Counted from the first letter of the stretch, positions 43,342 through 51,540 are shown. The stretch: 64,000 nucleotides of DNA from Flavobacterium franklandianum (GCF_007097365.1 NZ_VJZR01000004.1:248001-312000); one strand, 5' to 3'. Translations and numbers: made by a program. The notes: generated from the sequence alone by a model not told the origin.

Positions 43342-43725
43342 ATGAAAAAAATATTTCAATACTTAATGATGTTAACAGTGATTTTGATGGCTACATCCTG
43401 TTATTATGACGAGATGCCACCAGAAGCTGAAATTGTTATTCCAGAAGTAGTTTCTTACTCAAAAGATATTCAACCATTATGGGATCAAGATTGCGTAAGT
43501 TGTCATAAAACGGGAGCGACTGCCCCTGATTTAATAACGGCCAATTCCTATTTAGCGTTAACGAAAAATAACAAATATGTTATTCCAGGAAATGCGGCTG
43601 CAAGTAGTTTGCACAAATCTCTAGTTGGAGATGGTGCAGCAATTATGCCAACTGCAGGAAAATGGAGCGATTCAAAAATTGCTTTGGTGGACAAATGGAT
43701 CAACAATGGAGCGCTTAATAATTAA
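43342..43725 (+). CDS. monohaem c-type cytochrome lipoprotein
   Basis: A 127-residue lipoprotein (signal ending MATSC, Cys20) with YYDE right after the lipidated cysteine. A single haem site CVSCH (about residue 52) opens a compact cytochrome domain whose N-terminal text YSKDIQPLWDQDCVSCH is typical of small planctomycete/Bacteroidota-type cytochrome c domains. Met ligand candidates lie in IMPTAGKWSD. It lies 17 bases before the DUF5777 gene, so the two form one unit. Confidence 0.9.
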   Translation: MKKIFQYLMMLTVILMATSCYYDEMPPEAEIVIPEVVSYSKDIQPLWDQDCVSCHKTGATAPDLITANSYLALTKNNKYVIPGNAAASSLHKSLVGDGAAIMPTAGKWSDSKIALVDKWINNGALNN

Positions 43726-43741
43726 CTATAAATTGAAAATC

Positions 43742-44602
43742 ATGAAATTATTAAAAACACTATTTATAGTTGTGTTTGCTTTGCCAACGATGTTATTGGC
43801 TCAAGAGCAAAAAGACACTACCGCCGTTGTTGTTGACAGCGTTGCACCAGTTATAGAAGTAGAATTGGAGCGAGCCGCTTTCGAAAGTACTTCATTGATC
43901 GAAAACCAAACCAATCGTGTGTATTCAAAGGGTACTATCGAAATGATCATGAATCACCGTTTTGGTTTAGTGACCGGAACAAATGATTTAATTGGAATTT
44001 GGGCACCAGCCAATATTCGTTTAGCCGTAAATTATTCGATTACCGATAGAATTACTGTTGGATACGGAACTACCAAAGACTTTAGATTGCAAGATTTTAG
44101 TTTGAAAGCAGCTATTTTACGCCAAACAGTCAATGGAAAAATGCCAGTGAGTGTTACTTATTATGGAAATGCATCGCTTAGTGCTTTGCCAAAAGAGAAT
44201 TTTTATAACACGTCAGATCGTTGGTCATTTTATAACCAAATCATAATTGCAAAACGTTTGAGTAAAATGTTTTCGTTACAAATTGGGCCAAGTTATTCCC
44301 ACTACAATGTAGTCGAAGCTGGAATGTATAATGATTTATTTGCCATTCAGTTTGGTGGTCGAGCCAAAGTGACATCAGGAATCTCTATTCTATTGGATGT
44401 GAATCAGCCAATTAGTTCTCAAGAAGCTTTGCCTAAATCTGGATTTTCTGTTGGAACAGAATTTTCGACCGTTGGACATACCTTTCAAATTTTCGTAAGC
44501 AATTACAGAGGAATAATAAATCAAACTAGTAATATGTTCAATCAAAATGACTTCTTCAAAGGTGATTTTGCTATTGGATTTAATATAGGAAGAACTTGGT
44601 AA
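43742..44602 (+). CDS. DUF5777-family outer-membrane beta-barrel protein
   Basis: A 286-residue barrel. I choose Met at 43742 (MKLLKTLFIVVFALPTMLLAQ, a good signal peptide); the frame is open further upstream only across the cytochrome gene. The body alternates hydrophobic and polar residues (IRLAVNYSITDRITVGYGTT, FQIFVSNYRGII), as in an outer-membrane barrel, and it ends with aromatic Trp. DUF5777 has no assigned function. Coupling to two cytochrome lipoproteins suggests a porin-cytochrome conduit, by analogy with MtrCAB-type complexes, though the families differ. Confidence 0.82.
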   Translation: MKLLKTLFIVVFALPTMLLAQEQKDTTAVVVDSVAPVIEVELERAAFESTSLIENQTNRVYSKGTIEMIMNHRFGLVTGTNDLIGIWAPANIRLAVNYSITDRITVGYGTTKDFRLQDFSLKAAILRQTVNGKMPVSVTYYGNASLSALPKENFYNTSDRWSFYNQIIIAKRLSKMFSLQIGPSYSHYNVVEAGMYNDLFAIQFGGRAKVTSGISILLDVNQPISSQEALPKSGFSVGTEFSTVGHTFQIFVSNYRGIINQTSNMFNQNDFFKGDFAIGFNIGRTW

Positions 44603-44655
44603 TAGTCTATTAATCCCATTTGTGTTAACCACAATACTGTGTAACACTTCAATAA

Positions 44656-44708
44656 AAAAAGAGGATTCTGACTCCATAAAAGGATAAGTTTATCCTCTTT
44701 TTTTTGCA
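44656..44708 (+). terminator. terminator after the DUF5777 gene
   Basis: The compact hairpin aggataa-gt-ttatcct at 44681-44696 is followed by ctttttttt. A wider pairing of aaaagaggat with atcctctttt encloses it. Confidence 0.85.
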
Positions 44709-44799
44709 TTTATAAAGAATAGTTTTAGGTATTTTGCTAATTTTTTTTATTCAAATATTTGATTTTAAAGTAGTTGAATTTAGTTTAAAAATTTAAAAG

Positions 44800-44845
44800 T
44801 ATGATAAATATCATTGAAATTAAGATAAAATTGATAGAAATTTAC
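44800..44845 (+). promoter_or_regulatory. Crp/Fnr-like dyad plus AAATTTAC box before the FeS gene
   Basis: TATGA-taaata-TCATT (44800-44815) followed by aaatttac at 44838-44845. The distance from the dyad centre to the box is 30.5 bases, identical to the hexaheme promoter at 41982-42027. The FeS gene starts 84 bases beyond the box. The gap 44709-44928 has no gene. Confidence 0.65.
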
Positions 44846-44928
44846 AAGAGAATTCTAATTCAAAACACAAATAATACTATAAGAATAGTTATTGTTTTAT
44901 GAATTTCTAAAAGGTAATATATAACAAT

Positions 44929-45864
44929 ATGGAAAAAGAAAATAACAATTCATCCAGAAGGAATTTTCTAAAATTGGGTGCTTTAGGAGGAATAGCTTTG
45001 GCAGGAACTGCAATTGCAAACGCCGTTATTGATGAAAGTCCAAAAATTACAGAAAAAAAAGTAAAAGTACTTACTGCTGATGGAAAATTAGTAGAAATTG
45101 ATAGCTCTCTGGTTGATCACCACGCATCCAATGATGATTTTTCGAATGCAGAACTTCGTCAAGGAGTGGAAGGGAAAAAATTTATTCGTGTGATCGATTT
45201 AGGCAAATGTGCCAATGAGAGAAAATGTATTACAGGATGTCAAAAAGCACATAATGTTTTAGCACCAGTGGAGTATATAAAGGTAAAAAAAATGCAAAAT
45301 TCGCCTTTAGAATCTCCATATTGGTTTCCAACTATGTGTTACCATTGCGACAATCCTCCTTGTACAAAAGTTTGCCCTGTAGATGCAACATTCAAACGTT
45401 CTGACGGAATTGTGGCTATGGATTACGAACGTTGTATAGGTTGTAAATTTTGTATAGCTGCTTGTCCATATTCAGCTCGTACATTCAATTTTGGAAGACC
45501 TGAACAAGTAAAATTTACCGAAGAACATAAAAACGATACTTCCGATCCAAATCACTGTAGAACGCCTTACGCTCAGGAAGGAACGGTGGCAAAATGTGAT
45601 TTCTGCACAGATCGTTCAGCTCAAGGATTATTACCAGCTTGTGTTATTGAATGTCCAAACGGTGCCATTTATCACGGTGATGAATTAGAAGATGTTGTCT
45701 CTAACGGAGAAGATACCGTTAGATTAAAAAAATTATTACAAGACAGAGCAGGATATCGCCAATTTGAAGAATTGGGAACAAAACCAAGGGTCTATTATTT
45801 ACCACCAGTGAAACGTGATTTTCCGTTTGAAGATGCAACCCAAGCTCAAAATACAAAGGAGTAA
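44929..45864 (+). CDS. Tat-exported 4Fe-4S dicluster protein (PsrB/DsrO type)
   Basis: A 311-residue periplasmic ferredoxin-like electron carrier. The Tat signal is SSRRNFLKLGALGGIALAG (residues 8-26). Iron-sulfur cysteines occur in four groups: CANERKCITGC, CYHCDNPPCTKVCP, CIGCKFCIAACP, and the CDFC...CVIEC pair, enough for four [4Fe-4S] clusters as in PsrB, TtrB, NrfC or DsrO. It passes electrons between a membrane quinol protein (next gene) and a periplasmic catalytic partner. A Mo-bis-MGD or siroheme partner is not encoded nearby. It forms an operon with the NrfD protein 19 bases downstream. Confidence 0.93.
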   Translation: MEKENNNSSRRNFLKLGALGGIALAGTAIANAVIDESPKITEKKVKVLTADGKLVEIDSSLVDHHASNDDFSNAELRQGVEGKKFIRVIDLGKCANERKCITGCQKAHNVLAPVEYIKVKKMQNSPLESPYWFPTMCYHCDNPPCTKVCPVDATFKRSDGIVAMDYERCIGCKFCIAACPYSARTFNFGRPEQVKFTEEHKNDTSDPNHCRTPYAQEGTVAKCDFCTDRSAQGLLPACVIECPNGAIYHGDELEDVVSNGEDTVRLKKLLQDRAGYRQFEELGTKPRVYYLPPVKRDFPFEDATQAQNTKE

Positions 45865-45883
45865 TCTTTTTAAAAAATAAAAA

Positions 45884-47245
45884 ATGTCTAAAAATATAAA
45901 TAAACACGAAACCTTTACTCAAGAAGAGTATATGGTGATGAAAAACGACCTGCTTCGTCCAATAGCAAAAATTGGAAAAGCCGGTAAAATATGGATTGCA
46001 TTTCTAGTGGTCGTATTATTAGCTGGAATTGTTGCCTATATTATACAAGAAACTAAAAGCAAATATGTTACTACTAGTTTAAGAGATTATACAATGTGGG
46101 GAATATACATTTCTAACTTTTTGTTTATGGTCGCCATCGGTTTAGTAGGCGTGCTAATGTCGGCTGTACTTAAACTTACTAATTTTGAATGGTACAGACC
46201 CCTTTCCAGAATAGCCGAAGTTATTGCTATTGGTGCCATAATGTTTGGTGGGATAAGTATTGTTGTGGCAATGGGAAGACCCGATAGATTATTAAATTTA
46301 TTCATTCATGGTAGAATTCAGTCGCCTATTATTTGGGATGTTATCGGAATTTCAACAGATCTTGCAGCTTGCATTATTTTGCTTTTTATTCCATTAATTC
46401 CTTCATTGGTGACCTGTAAAAACCATTTGAAAAATTTACCTAAATGGCAATTAAAAATGTACAATATGCTTTCTTTTGGATGGCAAGGCACTCCCGAACA
46501 ATGGGAAATATTAAAAAAAACTATGAAAGTATTGACGGCTTTGGTAATTCCGTTGGGAGTTGTGATTTGCACGATTACGGCTTGGTTGTTTGCAACAACG
46601 CTAAGACCAGAATGGGATAGTACAAATTTTGGAGCCTATTTTGTTTCAAATGCCTTTTTATTGAGTGTAGCTGTAATGACTTTAGCCACTTTTGTTTTTA
46701 GAAAAGCTTATAATTTTGAAAAATATTTAACCGAAATGCACTTCGATAAATTGGGACAAGCTTTGGTATTAATGGCTTTAATTCACGGCTATTTTAATGT
46801 CAACGAATATTTGATTCCCGCTTATAAAATGTCGGGATTACACGAAAACACACTGCTAAACTTATTTACAGGCAAAGAAGCCGCTTTTTATTGGTCAGTA
46901 GTAATTTTTGGTATAATTGTACCCATTTTATTGCCCCTATTTCCAAAAATGCGAAAACCACTTCCTTTGACAATTATTTCAATTGTAGTATTAATTGCAG
47001 GCTGGTTTAGACTTTATTTAATTGTAATTCCAGGATTACTTCATCCTTATCTTCCAATACAAGACGTACCTGAATCGTGGACACATTATTTTCCTAGTGT
47101 GGTAGAAATGACCGTTGTTGCTGCAACATTTGCTGGCGTACTATTAATAGTGACTTTGTTCTCAAGATATTTTCCTATTATTTCTGTATGGGAAGTAGCA
47201 GAAGGTGAATTAGAAGGAAAAGAAGAAATATTTAATTATAAATAA
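45884..47245 (+). CDS. NrfD/PsrC-family membrane quinol protein
   Basis: A 453-residue integral membrane protein with about ten helices, of the NrfD/PsrC/DsrP family, which exchanges electrons between menaquinone and a partner iron-sulfur protein. A charged N-terminal stretch precedes helix 1 (WIAFLVVVLLAGIVAYII). Typical text includes GRPDRLLNLFIHGRIQSPIIW near residue 129 and ENTLLNLFTGKEAAFYW near 325. At 453 residues it is longer than minimal NrfD, closer to ten-helix members such as ActC or DsrP. Combined with the upstream FeS protein it forms a quinol/periplasm electron module. Confidence 0.92.
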   Translation: MSKNINKHETFTQEEYMVMKNDLLRPIAKIGKAGKIWIAFLVVVLLAGIVAYIIQETKSKYVTTSLRDYTMWGIYISNFLFMVAIGLVGVLMSAVLKLTNFEWYRPLSRIAEVIAIGAIMFGGISIVVAMGRPDRLLNLFIHGRIQSPIIWDVIGISTDLAACIILLFIPLIPSLVTCKNHLKNLPKWQLKMYNMLSFGWQGTPEQWEILKKTMKVLTALVIPLGVVICTITAWLFATTLRPEWDSTNFGAYFVSNAFLLSVAVMTLATFVFRKAYNFEKYLTEMHFDKLGQALVLMALIHGYFNVNEYLIPAYKMSGLHENTLLNLFTGKEAAFYWSVVIFGIIVPILLPLFPKMRKPLPLTIISIVVLIAGWFRLYLIVIPGLLHPYLPIQDVPESWTHYFPSVVEMTVVAATFAGVLLIVTLFSRYFPIISVWEVAEGELEGKEEIFNYK

Positions 47246-47252
47246 TTTACAG

Positions 47253-47810
47253 ATGAAAAAGCATACCTATTTCTTAATATCTTGCTTAGTAATTTTGTTT
47301 TCGATTACAACTTCCTACGCACAAGATAAAGAAGCAAAAATTACCTTAACCTTTAAAAAAATAGATTCAGTCAACGTTTGCAAAGCTTTTGTGACTTCAG
47401 AAGGACAACCCGTAATTGAAGTACCGGTAAATTTATCGGTCAAACGATTGTTTGCTAAGTTGCCTATTGGAGATGCCATTGCTACAGATTCTACAGGGGT
47501 TGCGACTTTCGAATTTCCTAATGATATACCCTCTAAAAACGGCAAATTAACCCTATTTGCTAGTATAGTAGATGACGAAAACTATATGAACTCTGAAACT
47601 AGTGGAGAAGTGAATTGGGGCACAGTAGTTGTAACTGATAACTCCAATATAGATGAACGTTCTTTTTCTGCAGGACGAGATAGAGCACCAATATATTTTA
47701 TAACGATTTCACTGTTAATTTTAGGCTTGATATGGGGAACTTTATTGTTTGCAGTTTTGCAGGTTTTCAAAATAAAAAAATTAGGAAAAATTCAAGAAAT
47801 TAAAGAGTAA
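47253..47810 (+). CDS. membrane-anchored periplasmic protein of unknown function
   Basis: A 185-residue protein with a signal peptide (SCLVILFSITTSYAQ), a beta-rich periplasmic domain (about 24-145, with APVNLSVKRLFAKLP-like Ig or carboxypeptidase-regulatory text), and a C-terminal membrane helix (YFITISLLILGLIWGTLLFA, about 148-168) with a basic cytoplasmic tail. It starts 7 bases after the NrfD gene, so it is probably a structural subunit of the complex. I do not recognise a named family. Confidence 0.78.
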   Translation: MKKHTYFLISCLVILFSITTSYAQDKEAKITLTFKKIDSVNVCKAFVTSEGQPVIEVPVNLSVKRLFAKLPIGDAIATDSTGVATFEFPNDIPSKNGKLTLFASIVDDENYMNSETSGEVNWGTVVVTDNSNIDERSFSAGRDRAPIYFITISLLILGLIWGTLLFAVLQVFKIKKLGKIQEIKE

Positions 47811-47846
47811 CATTTATAACAAGTATTAATATTAAAATTCAAAAAA

Positions 47847-48242
47847 ATGAAAAAAATCTTTTTTGGGCTAGCTATTATGGCAGCCTTTATGTTCGCCCAA
47901 ACTTCTAATGCTCAAGCAAAACCAAAAGGAAAAGAATGGAAAGTTCCTGCTGCAGATGCTGGTAAAAAAAGCCCAGCTGGTGTTGAGGCTGCTGCTGGTA
48001 AAGCATTGTGGGGAACCAATTGTAAATCATGTCACGGTACAAAAGGATTGGGTGACGGTCCTAAAGCAGAAAAAATTGACATTTCTAGTGGTGATTTTTC
48101 TTCTAAAGACTTCCAATCTAAATCTGATGGATCATTGTTTTACTACACAAAAATTGGTAGAAAACCAATGCCTTCTTATAAAGAAAAATTAAGTGATTCT
48201 GAAATATGGCAATTAGTGGCCTATATGAGAACAATGAAATAA
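47847..48242 (+). CDS. periplasmic class I cytochrome c
   Basis: A 131-residue small cytochrome with a cleavable signal peptide (ending SNAQA). The haem site is CKSCH (about residue 60) followed by GTKGLGDGPKAEKID, the usual class I pattern, and a Met ligand in GRKPMPSY (about residue 110). It lacks a lipobox, so it is soluble. It is last in the operon FeS - NrfD - membrane protein - cytochrome, and could accept electrons from the module or deliver them to an oxidase. Confidence 0.93.
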   Translation: MKKIFFGLAIMAAFMFAQTSNAQAKPKGKEWKVPAADAGKKSPAGVEAAAGKALWGTNCKSCHGTKGLGDGPKAEKIDISSGDFSSKDFQSKSDGSLFYYTKIGRKPMPSYKEKLSDSEIWQLVAYMRTMK

Positions 48243-48268
48243 TACTTTAAATAATTTATAATAGAATT

Positions 48269-48299
48269 AGGGTTTGAGCAATCTAACCCTTTTTTTTTG
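48269..48299 (+). terminator. terminator of the FeS-NrfD-cytochrome operon
   Basis: agggtt / aaccct stem followed by ttttttttt just after the cytochrome gene. Confidence 0.75.
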
Positions 48300-48330
48300 G
48301 TTTAATTTAATGGTAATTTAATGTAACAAA

Positions 48331-48360
48331 AAATCCTGTTTGAATATTCAAACAGGATTT
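48331..48360 (-). terminator. terminator of the DUF2911 gene
   Basis: Exact 30-base palindrome: arms aaatcctgtttgaat / attcaaacaggattt. It lies between convergent genes and can serve both strands. Confidence 0.85.
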
Positions 48361-48383
48361 CATTTGTAATGAATTTGTAATAA

Positions 48384-49229
48384 TTATTTTTTGCTCCACT
48401 CAGCAATACTATCTTTATTCATTTTTACATAGTCTTGATTCTTGGCGGATTCTGCGCTTGCAAGTGAAATTTTAGCCGTTTCAATGGCTCCATTTTTGTC
48501 GCCTTGTTTGGCTTGAATCAACGATTTTAAACGATTAAACCAAAAAGGTTTGTCTTTGCTCATTTCCAAGGCTTTATTTACATAAGACAAAGCTTTGGTC
48601 AAATCTCCATTTGACTGAAATAAATACTGCGCTGATGAAAAATAATCACCAGCTCCTGGTCCTGCCAAAACTTTATCAATACTCGCCATAGCCATTTTTG
48701 CGGAGGGCACTTCAAACTTAACAGCTACTATCGTTTTCTCCCAAGATAATTCAAGATGAGCAAAATTATTGTCTAAATTATTAATTCCAATAGTAAAACT
48801 TTCGACTAACCTATCGATATGCTCTGACTTTACAGTGGCTTTCAAAGCCACTTTTGTTTCGTCCCAATTTTCTGGATTTCCCCAATTGTCTGTTGCAGTG
48901 TAGAAGATGATTTCCCAATTATCAGCTCTGGGAGTAGTGTATAAAGCATATTTCCCTTTTGCCAATGTTTTTCCTTCAATGACTACATCGTCGCTAAAAG
49001 AAATAGTGGTGTTTTCATTAGCTCCAGTTCTCCATAATTTACCAAAAGGAACTAAGTTATTGAATACATCTCTTCCTTTTGCACTAGGTCTTGAATAAAC
49101 GATTTCAACATTGGTCAAACCAACTACTTGTATTACTGTCGATTTTGGACTTGGTTGCGGTGTTTTTACTTGAGCCTCGGTCACATAATTGGCAATAATC
49201 ATTGCCAAAACAAAAATAATCTTTTTCAT
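48384..49229 (-). CDS. DUF2911 exported protein with TPR-like C-terminus
   Basis: A 281-residue periplasmic or secreted protein. I choose Met at 49229 (MKKIIFVLAMIIANYVTEAQ), a clear signal peptide; an in-frame Met eight codons upstream breaks it. The DUF2911 core has VEIVYSRPSAKGRDVFN and GKLWRTGANENTTISF near residues 42-80. The C-terminal hundred residues are helical with TPR-like text (GDLTKALSYVNKALEMSKDK). The function of DUF2911 is unknown. Confidence 0.9.
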   Translation of the reverse strand: MKKIIFVLAMIIANYVTEAQVKTPQPSPKSTVIQVVGLTNVEIVYSRPSAKGRDVFNNLVPFGKLWRTGANENTTISFSDDVVIEGKTLAKGKYALYTTPRADNWEIIFYTATDNWGNPENWDETKVALKATVKSEHIDRLVESFTIGINNLDNNFAHLELSWEKTIVAVKFEVPSAKMAMASIDKVLAGPGAGDYFSSAQYLFQSNGDLTKALSYVNKALEMSKDKPFWFNRLKSLIQAKQGDKNGAIETAKISLASAESAKNQDYVKMNKDSIAEWSKK

Positions 49230-49291
49230 AGTGTTTAATTTAGATTTGTTCAAAATTACAAATTCAAGGATTTAAAAATGTTAAATATTCC

Positions 49292-49957
49292 TTAATTCGA
49301 ATAGTTGTATTTAGAGATGATTTCAAAACTCAATTCGTTTAAATGTTCTACAACAACATCTGCTAAAGACAAATCTTGTAGTTTCGAATTTTCGCTATTG
49401 TAACCCACACAAAAAATACCAGCCGCTTTTGCAGCCCTAATACCATTAGTACTATCTTCGATTACGATGCAATTTTCTTTTGGAGCAGTTGATAAGCTAG
49501 CTGCATATTCAAAGATGGCTGGATGCGGTTTTGAATTGGGAAAATCTTCTCCGCTTACAATATGCGTGAAATATTGATGCAAATTAAATCGCTTGAAGAC
49601 TCTTTCAATCGTTACTTTCGCTGCCGAAGAAGCCAGAATTAATTGCATTCCATTTTGGTGTAAATCCTGAATTAATTGCTCGACGCCTTCAATCAAATAC
49701 AAATCTTCTTTGCTGTCGAAAGCATCATTAAAAAGGGTGCGTTTTCTTTGAATTAAATCTTCTACTTCACCATCAATCGGGAATATTTCTTTTAGTTTCT
49801 GAAACGTATTTCGGGTCGAATTTCCCATAAAGGAAGTAAACATAGTTGCCGAAACATCAATATTTAATTCGGCAAAGTGTTGAAAATAAGCATAGCTGTG
49901 TACGGGTTCCGTGTCGACGATTACGCCGTCCATATCAAAAATTACTGTTTGTATCAT
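49292..49957 (-). CDS. HAD-family phosphatase (beta-phosphoglucomutase-like subfamily)
   Basis: A 221-residue haloacid dehalogenase-type hydrolase. Motif I FDMDGVIVDTEP (residues 7-18), motif II LILASSAAK near 115, the conserved Lys/Pro region SGEDFPNSKPHPAIF, and motif IV IVIEDSTNGIRAAKAAG near 173 are all present, with a helical cap between I and II. The substrate is a sugar phosphate or nucleotide. Its start codon is preceded by heptamer-periodic DNA. Confidence 0.9.
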   Translation of the reverse strand: MIQTVIFDMDGVIVDTEPVHSYAYFQHFAELNIDVSATMFTSFMGNSTRNTFQKLKEIFPIDGEVEDLIQRKRTLFNDAFDSKEDLYLIEGVEQLIQDLHQNGMQLILASSAAKVTIERVFKRFNLHQYFTHIVSGEDFPNSKPHPAIFEYAASLSTAPKENCIVIEDSTNGIRAAKAAGIFCVGYNSENSKLQDLSLADVVVEHLNELSFEIISKYNYSN

Positions 49958-49960
49958 TGT

Positions 49961-50018
49961 AAGTTAGAGGTTAGAAGTTAGAGGTTAGAAGTTAAGAAGT
50001 TAGAGTATAGAAATTAGG
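49961..50018 (-). repeat. heptamer array upstream of the HAD gene
   Basis: On the + strand aagttag-aggttag-aagttag-aggttag-aagttaa, then degenerate copies. Read along the minus-strand gene this is ctaactt/ctaacct, the same pyrimidine-rich heptamer and orientation as before moaCB, ending aacttac-AATG at the start codon. A related ctgcaacct text continues to about 50065. Confidence 0.75.
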
Positions 50019-50069
50019 AGTTTAAATCTGCAACCTGCAACCTGAAATCTGCAACCTGCTATCTAAAAA

Positions 50070-50597
50070 CTAATCCAGTTTTCCATCAAAATGGAGATTC
50101 CATTTTCCGTGCACTTTCATCACTTGTTCAATGACTTCGCGAGCGGCACCTTTTCCTCCATTTTTATGAGAAATGTATTTAGAAATAGCTTTGATTTCAG
50201 GGCTTGCATCTTGCGGACAAGTTGGTAATCCAACTAATTTCATCACGTGAAAATCAGGAATATCATCTCCCATATACAATACTGTTTCCGGTTTTATATT
50301 GTAAAGTTCGATATATTCTTTATAAGTTTCGACTTTATCAGGACAACCAAGATGAATATCGGTAATACCCAAATTTCGCAAACGGACCCGAACACCTTCG
50401 TTGCTACCACCCGAAATCACACATACATTATAACCACTTTCTACGGCAGCTTTCAAGGCAAAACCATCGCGAATATTCATTGTTCGTAGCATTTCGCCTT
50501 CATTGGTCACAAAAACAGATCCATCCGTCAGAACACCATCTATGTCAAAAATGAAGGTGGTGATTTCGTTCATTATTTCTTTATAACTTTTTGCCAT
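50070..50597 (-). CDS. kdsC: KdsC-like HAD phosphatase (Kdo 8-phosphate phosphatase)
   Basis: A 175-residue C0-type HAD phosphatase without a cap domain. Motifs are FIFDIDGVLTDG (residues 16-27), VCVISGG (about 57), and MGDDIPDFHVM (about 118), with CPDKVETYKEY typical of KdsC. It would dephosphorylate Kdo 8-phosphate in the lipopolysaccharide core pathway. The first 17 bases overlap the DUF2520 gene; a second Met at 50573 would avoid the overlap. Confidence 0.85.
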   Translation of the reverse strand: MAKSYKEIMNEITTFIFDIDGVLTDGSVFVTNEGEMLRTMNIRDGFALKAAVESGYNVCVISGGSNEGVRVRLRNLGITDIHLGCPDKVETYKEYIELYNIKPETVLYMGDDIPDFHVMKLVGLPTCPQDASPEIKAISKYISHKNGGKGAAREVIEQVMKVHGKWNLHFDGKLD

Positions 50598-51342
50598 TAT
50601 TTTGTATTGATTGGGTTAGTGTTTTATATATATTATTTTGATTTTCGTCCAATAAAAAAGCTATATGACTGGCAATAGTTTGCATATCGTTTCTGATTGC
50701 TGGGCCTGTTTGCGCTTCTTTTGGCGAAAGACTCATAACCTTGTTTGCCGTTTCCAAAATTAAGGGCTTTAGAATTTCAAAAGGAACTTTATTTGCTTCA
50801 CAAATTTCATTACCCATTTGGTACAGATGATTCACGAAGTTATTGACAAAAACGGCCGAAACATGTAGCGCTTTTCGTTGTTCGGAATTGATTTTGAAAA
50901 CAGTATCAGAAATGGATTGTGCCACTTTTTCCAATAATTCAAAATCGGTTTCATTTTCGCTTTCTAAACAAATGGGGATTTGGCTAAAATTAACGGTTTT
51001 GTTTTTTGAAAAAGTTTGTAGGGGATAAAAACTTCCTTTTCTGTTCTTTTTGTCCAATGCATCTAATGCAACACTGCCCGAAGTATGCACAACTAGACGA
51101 TTCTCGAAAGGAAGTTGCGACAATACTTTTGCAATAGCATCGTCTGAAACGGCAATAATGTATAAATCGGCTTGGGCCAAATTGTTATAATCATCCGTAA
51201 TTTTATTGGAATCGAGTAGGTGAGTTACCGCATCTTTTTGCCTTGAAAACACTTGTGTCACTTCCACTTTTTTGCTTTTGGCGAAAGCCTCAATCAAATG
51301 ATGAGACACATTTCCAGAACCAATTAGTACAACTTTAATCAT
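50581..51342 (-). CDS. Rossmann-like/DUF2520 protein
   Basis: A 253-residue NAD(P)-binding protein. The N-terminal Rossmann motif is VVLIGSGNVSHHLIEAF (residues 4-20), and the C-terminal helical DUF2520 domain contains ALHVSAVFVNNFVNHL and TGPAIRNDM (about 170-225). It resembles ketopantoate- or pyrroline-carboxylate-reductase-like enzymes, but the reaction is unassigned. It is first of a minus-strand set with the two HAD genes. Confidence 0.9.
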   Translation of the reverse strand: MIKVVLIGSGNVSHHLIEAFAKSKKVEVTQVFSRQKDAVTHLLDSNKITDDYNNLAQADLYIIAVSDDAIAKVLSQLPFENRLVVHTSGSVALDALDKKNRKGSFYPLQTFSKNKTVNFSQIPICLESENETDFELLEKVAQSISDTVFKINSEQRKALHVSAVFVNNFVNHLYQMGNEICEANKVPFEILKPLILETANKVMSLSPKEAQTGPAIRNDMQTIASHIAFLLDENQNNIYKTLTQSIQNNGKKL

Positions 51343-51540
51343 TTGGCAAAATTAATCAAAAAAAAAATAAAAGTCGATACATTCTATGTCAATTGATTTT
51401 TAAATAAAAACCTGTCAAATATCATTTTTATACAAGTATCAATGCCTTAAATTTGGATTAAATTAACAAATGCTCAAAGGGACTATTCAACTATTTTAGT
51501 TACTTTTGACAAGATTTTTAAAAAACGTAAATTCCTACAG

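Noticed and set aside
44929-48242. Alternative complex III (Act) operon
   Set aside because: An NrfD protein and cytochromes are present, but the ActB Mo-like/FeS fusion, the ActA pentahaem and the ActD/F genes are not.
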